A program made the translations under genes and the position numbers. Shown here in pieces: positions 35,440-47,561 of a DNA stretch of 64,000 bases (the stretch's first letter is position 1; every line of letters begins with the position of its first letter). The notes under the pieces are model-generated. The model was not told the DNA's origin and ran no database searches. It saw only the letters and a program-made list of their open reading frames with translations. Origin of the DNA: Larus michahellis (Eukaryota > Chordata > Aves > Charadriiformes > Laridae); assembly GCF_964199755.1 (NCBI RefSeq), contig NC_133904.1:558001-622000 (forward strand), given 5' to 3'.

Positions 35440-36260
35440 CCAGTAGATATTTCATCTGCTCAACTCTTGGCCAATCGGTTTGGGGTTTATTTTATTTTAT
35501 TTATTTTATTTTTTCTAAAATGCATTTTAATTAGCCACGGTGCAGAAATGCAGAGGTCATATTTATACCTCCCCCGGTTCTGTTCCAGTCCTGTTGCTCC
35601 TGCTAATTGTGTGTACACGCAGAGATCGGTCCAATGGGCGGCATTTGGCATCCAGGAGATTTTTTACTTAGAAAATGGAAAAAAAAACCTAAAATGATGA
35701 CAAGCTTATTTATTTGTGCAGCCAATTGCTGTATTTTAGTGGCATTTTTTTGCCATTTACTGAAGTCAGTTGGAACAGAGAGACAAAAATCCAACGTTTG
35801 TGACATCTCAGACAGCTTGGAAGGGCTCCTTCGAATGCAGCAAAACTCAGCAGGCTTGACATTTGAAACTCACTTATTTCACTGCCAGGCAAAACCTTAT
35901 GCCTTTATACTGTATTTTTCCTGCTGTTCCTCAGTGCAGGAATTCCTACTTTTTCTGATTTCATACCATTATGAACAGACCAGCTCAGGCAAAAAAATCT
36001 CTCTCTGCTGTAATAATAAAATTGGCTTTGAAACAGCAGAAATCTGGCTTGTCCGTGTGGTTCCAGGCTCAGGGGGAGCTCTTGGATACCCACACGCCTG
36101 CTTTGTTCCTCGCCCGTATTCACCAGCAACGGGGGTGTGCGCAGTCATTATATCACTGCTCTGAACACCTAAAACACATGAAATGGGAAATTTTAAAAGA
36201 CTGTTTGATGTTTGGCTTTTTAGAATTAATTCATGTACTAAATAATAATCTCTGAAGTGC
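35440..36260. other. Largest AT-rich island, candidate conserved element with 185-codon frame
   Basis: About 800 bp of AT-rich, mostly non-repetitive DNA. It includes TTTTAGTGGCATTTTTTTGC, GTTTGTGACATCTCAGACAG, CTGTAATAATAAAATTGGC and TAGAATTAATTCATG. A plus frame at 35607-36164 is open for 185 codons, unusual for this base composition, but its product (Cys/Leu/Phe-rich, for example FICAANCCILVAFFCHLL) matches no family I know, and a minus frame (35969-36325, 118 aa) overlaps it. Regulatory DNA is the preferred reading. Confidence 0.4.
35486..35514. repeat. (TTTTA)n simple repeat
   Basis: TTTATTTTATTTTATTTATT and on, five to six pentamer or tetramer units at the edge of an AT-rich island. 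Confidence 0.8.
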
Positions 36261-36511
36261 TGCCATATGCGGGCATGGAAAATATTTCCCCTGGCGTGAC
36301 GAGAAGCTGTACTGTAAACGCTCACAGACTCGTGTGCTGCTGCTACCCAAAATCTTCCTTCTATGGGAACCGAGCTTTATTTTCCTCCCCTTGCACCTTC
36401 AGCCGAGCAGCCCGGGGGCACTCGCTCGGCCTGCGTCCGTTCCCCCTTGCACAGAAGTTGCCCCTCATGGGTTCAGCCTGGAGCCGATGGCGCAGCCGGC
36501 ATTCGCTGCTC

Positions 36512-36642
36512 AGCAGGAGGGATGCAGCAGGAGGGATGCAGCGGGAGGGATGCAGTGGGAGGGATGCAGCGGGAGGGATGCAGCGGGAGGGATGCAGCGG
36601 GAGGGATGCAGCGGAGGGATGCAGGGGGATGGATGCAGTGGG
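36512..36642. repeat. 14-bp tandem repeat, about 9 copies
   Basis: Units of GGATGCAGCGGGAG with variants CAGCAGGAG and CAGTGGGAG; the last copies are shortened or altered (GGATGCAGCGGA, GGATGCAGGGGGAT). It is GC-rich and the plus frame stays open through it. Confidence 0.9.
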
Positions 36643-37440
36643 CACCCTGTGTCCCTGCCTCCGGCACACTGCCCTGCTGGGGCTCTGCTCTCCAGCCACT
36701 GCCTGGCTTTCTCCGCCTGAGACCGAAGAAGTGGACCCTGCCAGAGCAGCCCGAGGGCCCGGCCTGTCGCCCCACTGCCTGCCTCGGGATGCATTCCCGT
36801 GCTGGGATGTGTTTGAAGAGCAGGAGAGATGCTGGGAGCAGCCTGTAACCCAACCATCAGCCCCCGGCACGCCTCCTTCATCCCCCCTCCGCTTCATCCT
36901 TTCTCTTCCTTCGCTTCCCACCCCCTATCCCGGTAATAATGCAAAAGACGAAACCAGCAGCAACCCATCCCAAAACACTGCCTGGAAACAGAGAGACCCC
37001 AAAACAGGGGGGCTCCCATGGACCCCCAGCACCGTTCCCCCGCACTCTGTACGAGGCCGTGTGGTGCTGTGGGGGTAACGCTGCCCTCGCCTCCCCCAGC
37101 CCATGGCTCCTCTCCGATGCCTGGGAGCAGCCGGCACACCCCGGGACACCTCGTGGGATGTTCTGCTGCCACCGGGAATGGTTCCTGAGGTATTTCGGGA
37201 GTGGTGCTGGGGGTGTCCCCTGGCTCAGGCTGTTATCCCTGCCGTGCCCGGGGGAGCGTGCCGGCAGGTTTTATCGCTGTGGCCAAAACCATCCGCGAGC
37301 TCCAGGCAGCCCCTTGCAGCGGGGACGGGGGAGCACACGGAGGGCCAGATCCTGCACCCCCCGTCTGGCGGGACCGGCCATCCTGCCCGGAGCTGCCGCG
37401 GGCTTCTGCCTGCTGGGAGCACCTGGGTCAATATGTATCC

Positions 37441-37558
37441 GCGGGGGGACGCCCGTTCTTGGCCCGGGTTTTATTAACGGGAACCAGCGGGGGGACGCCC
37501 GTTCTTGGCCCGGGTTTTATTAACGGGAACCAGCGGGGGGACGCCCGTTCTTGGCCGG
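37441..37558. repeat. 46-bp direct repeat, 2.6 copies
   Basis: Copies start at 37441, 37487 and 37533. Each begins GCGGGGGGACGCCCGTTCTT and continues GGCCCGGGTTTTATTAACGG GAACCA. The first two are identical, suggesting recent duplication; the third is cut short at GGCCGGGG. Confidence 0.92.
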
Positions 37559-37864
37559 GGCTATCGGGAACCGGGGAGGAAGCAGCTGCCCGGCCCTGGG
37601 CCGAGTGTCAGGTTAATGAGTTCACGCAGGTGACGAGCCAAGGTGGTGCCCAAGGAGCAGGAGCAGGAGCAGGGCTGAGCTGCTTCCATGGGAGCTCCAG
37701 CTCCCTAGGGAAGGCTCCGATCCCCAGGGATGAGCACGCTCTGCAGGCACCCGCCACAGGGAGGGAGCAGACGGGGCTCAGAAGCCAGAATAACCAGGAA
37801 AAAAAAACAGTTTTGGGAGGTACAGCAGCTCCAAGCAGCTCCTTGGGAAGCTGCAGGGTGGGAG

Positions 37865-37930
37865 CTGGAGGCTAATTAGCGCTCATTAGCAATCAACTAC
37901 CAGGTGCATTGATCGGTACAAAAGGAAGGC
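37865..37930. promoter_or_regulatory. Tandem homeodomain palindromes
   Basis: GCTAATTAGC (37871-37880), a perfect 10-bp palindrome, is followed at once by GCTCATTAGC (37881-37890) and then AATCAAC and CATTGATCG. Two adjacent TAAT-type sites in GC-rich DNA resemble a paired homeodomain binding site. Confidence 0.35.
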
Positions 37931-38344
37931 ACAGGCAGCTGGTATGGGCGTTTCTGGGTCATTTTCAGAAAGAAAAGGGGAAAATGCTGCTCGGTTTGTG
38001 CTCGTGGGGGGTTTTGTGGGCCCCGTATGGTGTGTGGGGTGGTGCAGGGGTCACCCGGGACAAGGGCTGGTGATTCCCGTGGGAATCTCTCTCTGTAGCT
38101 CCAGCTTCGGAAGACGAACAGGCGAAGCAGTGGCTTCTCCCTGCGGCAGCCTCTGCTCCCGTCTCCCGCTGCAGCCTCCCCAGGGCCGGGCGCCGGCAGC
38201 GCTGCGGTGCCTGCGGAGGATGCTGGTGCTGGGGGAGCTGGTGCGTTAGGGCAGGCCGAGAACGTGCGACCCGCTGCAGCCAGGGCCAGCCCGCAGCGAC
38301 GGCCGCAGGCGGTGGCTGCTGCCCGGAGCAGCTGGGTCTAAGCT

Positions 38345-38374
38345 CTTTTTTTCTTTTTTAATTTTTTTTTTTTT
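38345..38374. repeat. T-rich low-complexity tract
   Basis: About 30 bases almost entirely T, with single C and AA interruptions. Confidence 0.85.
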
Positions 38375-41300
38375 AATGAGCAATTTAGAGGGGAAACAAA
38401 TCGCTGCTGAGGTTCCCAGGTTATGTAAAGGCCGGTGGGGTGAGCCGGGTTGCACAATGGCCAGGCTTGTTTGAACAGATGTTTAGATTTGGAGGAGCAC
38501 AAAGGCGGGCACCTGGAGCCAAGGCCACCTCAGCTGCCGGCTGTTTGGGAAAGCAGCCCTGAACCGGGACCCGGAGGCTGCGGGGAACGGCAAAGTCGGT
38601 ACCACTCTGGATAAATAACGCGGTTGGCAAAAGCTAATCCATCCCTGCCTGCGCAAGGAGGGGCGGTGTGGGAAAGGCTGGGGGCTTTTGGGCTATCTGG
38701 CCTTTGGGCTATCATTGGGAAGCAGGTCTCTGCCTCGGAACGGGTGCCTGCCAGCGGGAAGAGGCTTGGGACAGACCCACAGACATCTCTTGAAGTCAGA
38801 ATCCCCCCGAGCCAGGGTTCAGCCTGGGCAAACCAGCAAAGGGCCATCAGCAGTGCAGTGTCCCCGTCCCCACGTCCTGCCCTGGGGACAGGCGTCAGGG
38901 CTGGAGCAGGCTCTGAGGCTCCGGCAGAAAGCATCTCACCCCGGGACTGGGAACCAGCCCCTGGTTTAGGCAGGCAGAGCGCTTTGCCAGAGTGGATCTG
39001 GCACCTCCTGTGGTGGGAGATGAGCCCTGGGCTCCTGTGGGGCTGGCTGCGGGTCCCAGGGGACGGAAGGATGCCTCGGGCTCTGTTGCATTTGAGACAG
39101 GCTCCGCTCGTCTCCCAGAGCTGCATCTCGCTGCCGGTGGTGCTAACTAGGTCACGCAGGACGAGCTGTACCCGTCCCTGCGGCAGGGCTTGGCGAGCCA
39201 TCGGCACAGTGCCGGTGCCAAGGGCAGGGGACCTGTGACTCGCGTGAGCCGGATCATCCACGGGGACAGCGGCAGAGAGGGGCTGGGGGGGGCGGCTGCC
39301 CGTGCTGGGGGCGATGCTCCACGCGGGCCACTCACCTCACACATGGCAAAGCTGCCGAGGATGTTCTGCCTGCCCTGAGGCGGCAGACACCCAGAGACCC
39401 TTGGCAAAGCCTTTGGTCACAGGGGGCTGGGACGGTGACAAACACCCCCGAGCCCACGGCTGGATCCGAGACGCCGCGGCAGTGACTGCGGCAGCGCTGC
39501 CGAGCAGAGGGTTCTGTGCTTTTCGCTGGCTGGGGGCGCGGTATCGCACCGCGTTAAACGGCATCTGGTGTGATGATGGGCAAGAGCATCACCCAGCGTG
39601 GGAGCCGCCTCCGGAGGGCTCCAGGCTTCCCCGGGCACGGGTCAAACCTCTGGGTTAGATCCAGCTCTGGGCTCAGGTCAGGCTTCAATGAGCCTCCTGC
39701 GGCTGAGCTCTGAGCACACCCAGGGGTGGGATGGAGCTTCCCCAGCATCCCGGAATCCCACCCCTGGCTCCGGACCACCCCGCGGCAGCCCCTCTCCCTG
39801 CTCTCAGGGCGCCCGCTGTACCTCGTCCTCTGCTGGATGCCTCTGCCAGGAGCCTTTCTCTGCCCGCCTGTGCCAAGGCAGCAAGCAGCTCCCCTCCAGC
39901 CCTCTCCCCTTAGGACTGGGCGATATTTTTTGCTAAAAAGAGGAATTCAGCTATTTTAAATGCCAGCTTGCTGTATGATTCAACGTCTGCGCGGGCAGAG
40001 GCGAGGTAATAAGGATACCGGTTTTCAGGCCTTATCCTCAGTTGAAAACCTCTTCCCTGCGCGCTGGGCGTCCTGCAGCGAGCGGGACGCGGTGACCCTG
40101 CGAGGGGCAGGGACGGGGCAGCTCGGTGTGCCGGGGACGGGAGGGGGTGGCTTTGGACCCTGCTGGGACAAGAGCTGATGGAGCAGAGGGGACCTCGGGC
40201 CCATGGTGGGGTCACCTCTCCGAATCCCCTCAGCCAACGGCCCCCCTGTCTGCAGAGCCCCCGGTGCCCCTGCAGCTCCTAAAGCCTTCCGTGCCTTCGG
40301 AGCTGGATCTCTCCCGCGGTATTTTCATCCCGTTGCTGCCTGTCCTTGCCCTGTGTCTTCTGCGCAGCTTGTCCCCCCGGGAGGTGAAGTGGGTGCCCCA
40401 GCCCTGGCCCCTGACCCCCTCGCTCTCTGTCCTGGGGAAAAACCATCGCTCCAGCTGCTGCCAGAGCTCCCGCGTGGATAATGCCATGGGGAGCAGTAGG
40501 GTTTAGCAGAAAATTCCCTCTTTCAGATGCAATTGATTTGGGTTCCCCCACGGTCCTGGTTTCCAGGCACCAGCGGCAGCTGGAAACGCTCTCCTGGCGA
40601 CAGAAAATCTATGGGAAAGCAGGCAGCCTGATGAAGTATTCATGGGGATTTTTATCAGCGGTTTTTCACCCGCTGCAAAAAAGCCATCTTTATTTTTAGT
40701 GAGCTATGGCTACAGCAGGAACGTAGGGAAAATGCTCTATTTGTCTTTGAGCCTGCACATGGGCCGATCCGGGGCTGCGGTGCATGTCGGGGAGGGCTGA
40801 TATGGGGGGGCTGCGAGTGAGCGGGGTGCGTGCAGGGCCCCGTGCCCCCTCACCCCACCGGCAGCAGGGATGTGCCGCAGTGTCCCTGCAGGACCTGGCT
40901 GTGCAGGGACAGGCCCCCCCGGGGCGGCACCGCGGCACCGGGCTCTTCAGGCGGTTTCTCACAGCACTGGGTTATCAAAGTGCATCGGTGTGAGGCAGAT
41001 GTCCCAGTGTCCGACACTGGGAATTATGTCACTAAAAGCACTTTTCCAGCATGTATGATTGAGTTAACTTTTTGGCAATGTTCAGAAGTCGGTATGAGGC
41101 CACCAGGCACCGTCCCCGAGGCATTTCTGGGTGCGTGGGGCAGAGGGGACGTGTGCCTGGGACCGGCGCGGGGGATATCGATGCTGTGTGGAGAAGTGGC
41201 CACTGGGGTTAAAAGAGCTGGGTGAGTGAAATGTGCAGATTCTTTGAATAACTGATTGGAGAAAAATGTTAGAATTAATTAGGCACCTTCTTTGTCAAGG

Positions 41301-41685
41301 GAGAGGAGAGCTGCGCGAGTGCTGAGCGGTGCCAGGCTGGCACAGGACCCAGCATCCCCGTGGTGCCACCACCCCGCTTGGCTGCAGACGGGGCTTCGGC
41401 AAGTGATGGGCATCGCGCCGGCGTGGGGCAGGGAGCTCAGGGACCATCAGTCCAGAAAAGAAACCCGTCTGTCTGAGGCCCAGACCGCTCCCTGCCTCTC
41501 CCCGGGGAGCGGGAGGGGACAGCAGGAGGGGACGCGTCTCAGCATCAGCTCCCAACCCGGGCACAAACGCCCCTGTGCAGGGCACCGGTGACAGACCCGC
41601 TCCCTCTGACCTGCTCAGCCATGCCCGCGGAGCTCAGCGAAGAGCCGCACACGGCCCCGCCGTGTCCCTGCACAAAAGGTGCTCT

Positions 41686-41707
41686 GTTTTGTTTTGTTTT
41701 GTTTTTT
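41686..41707. repeat. (GTTTT)n simple repeat
   Basis: Four GTTTT units ending in a T run. Confidence 0.85.
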
Positions 41708-42879
41708 AAAGGATGTGAAAAAGCAGGTGCTTCGTTTTCCCCGAGGCACCGGTGTGATGCGTTTCACGGGGATTTCGGTCGCTGAAGCAGCGCAGTCCTG
41801 CGTGCTCGCTGCGCTGATGGCCGGCTCATGTCGTCGCTCCCCGCTCCAGCAGGACGGGCTGGAAACAGCTTTGTCAGGGGGGCTGACCTGCTGGGAAACA
41901 GCTTTGTCGGGGGGGTTTGGCTTATCCCTCTGTCCGGCTATTCCCTTGGGTCGCTGCGTCGGGAGCAGAGGAGGGGAGCGGGGCTGGGAGACCCCTCTGC
42001 ACCCCCTGCTGTGCCGGAGGGCAGCCCCATGGAAGGCGATGGATGAGCCCCCCCGGGGAGCTGCATCAGCGCGGACGGTGGGGTGCGCCCGGCACCGGTG
42101 CGTGGCACGGCGATGGCAGCAGAAGCCAGGTCTGGCCGAGCTGCCTGCGTGCCACCAGCCTGGCCCGAGGTCGGCGATGGCTGGTACCAGACTCCATTAA
42201 CGAGGAATTAAGAGGGTGATTGAGGTGAACGGAGCTGGATGTGGAAGGGCTGGGGTGGTGGTGGCGGGGATGAGAGCCCGGGCTGGTGCAGCGGCAGCGC
42301 TGCCGCTGGGGGCTCTGGTACGGCAGTCGGCGACTTGGGAGCCTGCGATGCTGCCGTCACCAATGTGGACACGGAATGGTTTGCAGTGGTGGGGGGCCAG
42401 CCCTGAAATGTGGCTGGAACTGAGAAACCCACTGGGACGGGGCGGTGGGGCCCCTGGGGACGGGGCTTTGGACTGGCATTATCAAACGCGTTTTGGCAAT
42501 GACCTGAAAGAAGATAGAAAATTGTTACTACAAATGTTTGCAGGGGACGTGAACCTGGTTTAAGGAGTGGAAAAGTCAGCTCGAGGAAACCATTTACACT
42601 TGGATTGTGCAAATATCAGCTCTTGCATCTGCCAATAGAGAGAGGAGCCGCTTTCCCGGGCTGATCCCGTCCGGCAGCACGGAGAGGAGCTGGGGCTCCG
42701 GGGGACGGCAGCAGGGACGGGAGCCCCAGGCACTGCCGTGTCCCCGGAGCTGAAGCAGCCTGTGTGTGTGTGATGGGAGAACGCATGGCGTCACAAAGAC
42801 CGTATCGCTTACACCACCGTGTGAGCCCCGTTGGACCAGTGTCTCTTCCGGGGGTCCGGTGTGGAGCAGGACAATGCAA

Positions 42880-43770
42880 ATGTGGAGACAGTTCAGAGAA
42901 GGGGTTTGAGTCTGATCTACAGGACTGAAGGCGAAGGCTTGGGTCTGTTTACTTCAACAGCGACAACTACAGGTTGAGCTCCTCAGAGAAAGCATTGGCG
43001 GCGGTGGCACCTCTTTGCCGGCGCAAGGACAGGAGAGGGCCGGTGCCTGGAAACGGGAAGGAAGCAAACCAGCTCCTGCATGTTTCCCGGTTAATTCCAG
43101 ATTCAATTAGGGCAGCTGAACAAGCCCGTAATTGATTCTCTGCTGCCAGTGACGCTTGACTCGGCCCTGAGTGCCGCAGCCAACCACTCCTGCCAGGCCG
43201 GGGCGGGAGAGCCTTCGGCTGCTCCCCTCCCAGGGTCGCAGCGCTCCGTCCCGCTCGCTGATCCCCCCCGTCGGCCTCTGTCCTGCAGAGGAAGCACAAG
43301 AATGAATCACATCTGATTAATTTGCCTTATCCAGAAGAATCTCCCTGCATTAGCAAATGTTTTGTTTTATTTGTTTCTATAACCAACATGAAAACATCCT
43401 ACGGAGCCCGGCATCTGCATCCCTGGCGGTGCCAGCCCGCGGCAGCCTGCCTGGAGCGCGCCGCAGCGAGCGGGGCCAGGCCGAGCCCAGCGTCGGCTGA
43501 GCCCCCATGGGATACTCTCACATCTGGCTAAAAATGATCTTAAAATATACTTATGAGCCAGCCCGGCGCGATTGCTGCCTTCCCTGGTGTTTTCCTGCTA
43601 CGTTTCCCCCGTGGGCGCCGCTCGCTGGAAAGCCTGCCCAGGCTGCGCGGAGATGTGCTCTGTCAGCAGCAGATGCTTAATCTGATTAAAAATAAATCTG
43701 TCACTCTTCCGCGACTGATGGGAATCGGTTACAGCAAATCCCGTTGTAATGTGGCACTGAGCAGCCTGTG
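42880..43770. other. Cluster of AT-richer candidate regulatory blocks
   Basis: Blocks at about 42880-43140, 43300-43400 and 43525-43770 stand out from the GC-rich surroundings. Two share the core TCTGATTAA (near 43313 and 43678): CACATCTGATTAATTTGCC and CTTAATCTGATTAAAAATAA. CATTAGCAAATG also appears. No coding exon recognised. Confidence 0.35.
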
Positions 43771-46179
43771 CCAAACTCCGGCGCTTTCTCCCCGTTGAGC
43801 TGCAGGGAAGGTTTTGGGTCCCTTTGCCGCAGGTCTCGGGGGCAGCTCGCTGTCCTAATGCTCGTCCTGATGCCCATTTACTGACAGAGCTGCAAACGCC
43901 ACCAGCGAGGACAAGGAGACTCGGGGCCTCTCCTCGGGTGACCCCCCCTAGGACCTGGGACAAACCGCTCTGCCACCTGCGCACCTTCAGTGCGAAGGGA
44001 GGGCGCTGATGGACCCGTGCCTGCAAACGCAGGACGAATGAGGAGGGTCCCCCACATCCACAAGCGAAGCTGTTCCGTCCAGCAGCCAAAAATACCCCAA
44101 GAGAGCTGCTGCAGGACTGTAACAGCAAGTGAAGCTGCTGAGACCAGGGTGGGTGGCCAGGAGTTGCGGCTGGGGTGTGAGGAAGGTGGCGCAGCCCGCT
44201 GGGGGGGTGCGCGGCGGTGCGAAGGCGCCGGGGACGCGGGTCGTGTCTCCGTGGGACAGCCGGGGGCAGGGATGCTGCTGTGGCAGGCTCCGAGCCCTGC
44301 CTGCACCCGGGGCTGGTGCTGGGGGGGGGAGCTGGGGAACGTCGGGGCTTTGCCAGGTGCTTGCGAGGGCAAAGTCCTCCTGCTAACGACAGGCGGCTAA
44401 TGAGGCTGGAGCCTGACATGGCACTTTCTTCCCGGGAAGGTCAGTCAGGGTGCAGAGGGGGTCTCTGCCCTACATCTGGTGGGTAACGAGCTAATTAAGC
44501 CCCTGAACGACGGAGATGCGTTTGGGGCTGTTTCTGTTGCAGGAAAGGGGAGCAGCAAAGGGACTGGGCTCAGGGGGAAAGCACAGCAGACCTCCCCCCC
44601 CGCGGCGATGCCTCTGGACCTGTGACCCTGGGGGTCCTGCCTGCTGGGACACAGAGTCCCCTCCCTCCCTGCAAGCCGGGCTGGGGCGAGGCTGGCATAT
44701 TCCTGCATTGGGAATCCTGAAAACACTCAAATTGCTCTTCCCAGCACGATGGTGAATCCCCGCACCCCTGCTCGCAGGAGCGGCCCCGCCGGCGCAGCGG
44801 CCCCCAGCGCTGGTGAGGGTGCCGGGGCAGAGACGGGCGCTGTGGTGGGTGCCAGGGCCAGCGGCTGCTGCGGCGTCTCCCATCCCTGCGTGCGCCCCTG
44901 GGAGAGGAGGAGCAGACGCAGCGTGTCGCTGATGCACTGCAGAGACAGGTACGGCCGGCGGCAGCGCGCTGCCTTGGGCAAGGGCCAGCGTGGGCCAGCG
45001 GGGCTCGTCTCGCCCCTGGCCCTGGGCTCTCCCTAGCCCATGGGGCGGGCTGTCCTGGCCGGGCGAGGGGAGTGGGCCGTGGGCTGGGGTGCCTGTGGGC
45101 GCCCTTCACCGCCCCCTCCGCGGCTGCTGCACCCTGTGCCTGGGGAAGCGCTGCGGGGAGGAGAGACGGTGCCGTGGGCTTGGGATGAACGGGAGAACCC
45201 TGGGGTCTGCTGCCCCCAGCACCAGCCAAGGGGGATCCCGGCTGGGCAGGGGGGTCACCCCTTATGGGAAAGCCAAATTACCCCATCCCTGCAGCACAAG
45301 GGAGCGGGACCTCCTGCAGCGTGCCACGCTCCCCACTTGCTGCGGGTGATGAGGGCGATGCTGCCTGAAGCTGGGGTGCTTCCCTGGCTGCCCTGAACCT
45401 CCGTCTCTGGAGCTGCAGCTCCCGCAGGGATGGGAGCGATCACTGTCCCCTGGGATCTCCCCCTGCCGCTGGCTGCTGCGGGGAGGGGGAGCTGCTGCTC
45501 CCCCCAGGCCTGGCAGGAATCCATCCCCGGCTGCCGGACCTCTCCATCCCGGGGCCGTTTGTGCCCCTGCACCAGCGTCCTGCTGTCGGGGCCGGTCTGT
45601 CCTTGCAGCCTACCTGGGCAGCGGGGAGCTCGCCCGGGTTCCCTCCCCGAGCGCGGCCGTGGCGCTGTGGCAGAGCCCTGCCCTCTCGCAGCACTGATGG
45701 CCCAGCGGTGTAATGACCCCGGCCGGCTGCCGGTGCGCGGTGCCGGTGGCAGTGGGGCACGCCGCCTGGCAAACAGCAGGCGTGGGCGGACAACCACCTC
45801 CATTGGGCTGGGGCTCCTGTTTGCGGAGCCCTGGCCGCAGGGATGCGGGAGGGCCACGTCACGGCTGCGGCATCCCCACCGTGCCCTTGGTGCGGATAAT
45901 CCCACCCGCCCACGTAAGCAGCTAATGTGGAGCTGATCGGTGGGTGTTTGCCACGCGGCAAGTGGGGAACTAACTGGTTTAGCAAATGACACCCGTGTCC
46001 TGCCCACGGCCGCCTGCGTCGTCTGGCGTATTTATAGCGTTGTCTGCTACCAGGGCTCCTTTCACCCACTCAAACCAAGTCCCGTGGCTCCGGCGTCTCC
46101 TTAAACCATCGCCTCTTAGCAGATAGAGGAGTGCTTTGTCGTCTTCCCAATCTGCTGGTAGAGAGAGAGAGAGAAACAG
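43771..46179. other. GC-rich intergenic DNA, no gene seen
   Basis: GC-rich with overlapping biased frames up to 273 aa. No exon, RNA gene or transposon recognised. Confidence 0.5.
46160..46174. repeat. (GA)n simple repeat
   Basis: AGAGAGAGAGAGAGA, about seven dinucleotides. Confidence 0.85.
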
Positions 46180-46275
46180 TTTCTCCATGACCATAAGTAA
46201 TTAATTGCTTCTAGAGATTCAGTTATTAAATTTTTAATTAGAGATGGGCTAAAGTGTACGACAACATTAGCCAGA
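46180..46275. other. AT-rich island with homeodomain cores
   Basis: ACCATAAGTAATTAATTGC, GTTATTAAATTTTTAATTAG and CAACATTAGCC give six or more TAAT/ATTA cores in under 100 bp, next to a GA repeat. Confidence 0.4.
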
Positions 46276-47299
46276 AGCTCCCCCTGGCAGGGCCGTTCCC
46301 GGGAGCAGCAGTGGCAGCGTCCTGGCCTGCTTCCCTGAGCTAATCCCGGTGGCCCTGGGGATTACAGACCCGGGCACGGCGTGTCCAGCCCCGGGATGGA
46401 TTGTCCAAGGTGATCCAGCCGTGCTGCCCCGCACCTCCTGCACCGGCACACACGCACGCGCGCCGAGCTTGGAGCGACCCGGCTCAGCGGCTGCCGTCCT
46501 TGGAGCTTCTCCCCGGTACCCGGCTGCCAAAATCTCCTGCGGCATCAACGCCGCTTGTCTGTGCCGGGCTTGGACAGGGCTGAAAACCCGTCTGGTGCGT
46601 GAGCAAGAGCAGTTCCCCCGCGCTGAGCTGCAGAGCTGCCTTCCACGTTGGTCACGCCAGAGGTTTTACAGCAGCCTTGAAACGTCGCCTGTCCCGGATC
46701 AGGCTGCGACAGCGGGGTCGGGTCAGAGCCCAGAGCCGAGTCCTGGTGCTGCCCCGCCGTCCGCACCCGTGGCTGCGGGCTCAGCCACCGAGCACAGGCT
46801 CCGAGCCCCGGCTCTCCCCTCCGGGCACGTCCCAAGGAAGGATGCTCGGGCTCCGCTTTTGCCCCTCATCCCTCTCCCCCGTGGGGAGCAGCCCAAGCCC
46901 CCCGGGTCAGGACTGCCCAGGGTGTGGGTGGATCCCCGGCACAGTTTTGCCATTTTCTTTCCTCCCAGCTCCGAGAGCAGAGCTCGGGTTTTGCAAGTGT
47001 CCATGGGGATGTCAAAAATAGACTTTGCCAGATTTGCTTTTAGTGTTGCTGAACAAAGGTCTGGCGTGCTCCTGAGAGATGGGTGGAAGGATTGGAGCCC
47101 TCTCGGCCTTTTGTGAAACCAGCGAATCGGCAAAAAGGCCCTTTTATACACCTATACATCTACATCTTATTTTGGGGATGCGTGTGGGCCTGCTGGGATT
47201 GGGAGGGTGCTGTTTGTCAGAGATGTGCCAAATCCCCGCCCCACCTGGGGCGCCTTCACCTGTTCCGAGTGCTGGTCAGACCGGGCCCCGGGCTTTCCG

Positions 47300-47561
47300 C
47301 ACGCGCACCCACACGTGTGCATGCACACGTACGCGCACACACACTCCCTGTGCATGCACACGTATGCACACCCCCCCGTGCGTGCACACATATGCGTGCA
47401 CACCCCCCCATGCATGCACACGTATACACACCCCCCCCCGTGCATGCACACGTATGCACACAGCCCCCCTCCTCATGCATGTACAGGTACGTGCACACAC
47501 ACCCCCCGCCCCGTGCATGCACACATGTGCACACACACACCCCCCCGCCCCGTGCACACGC
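47300..47561. repeat. CA/TG-rich minisatellite with Z-DNA-prone core
   Basis: About nine imperfect units of 24-34 bp built on GTGCATGCACACGTATGCAC plus a C-rich spacer (C4 to C9). The block 47311-47344 is 34 nt of uninterrupted purine-pyrimidine alternation including ACGTGTGCATGCACACGTAC. Length variation lies mainly in the C runs. The minus strand encodes Cys/Val/His/Gly repeats, a composition artefact. Confidence 0.85.

Larger units (their letters stand above)
37931..42879. other. GC-rich intergenic DNA, no gene seen
   Basis: Mixed GC-rich sequence with small AT-rich patches near 41015-41080, 41220-41290, 42190-42230 and 42480-42620. A pair of direct repeats GGAAACAGCTTTGTC lies at about 41860 and 41895. 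No exon recognised. Confidence 0.5.
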
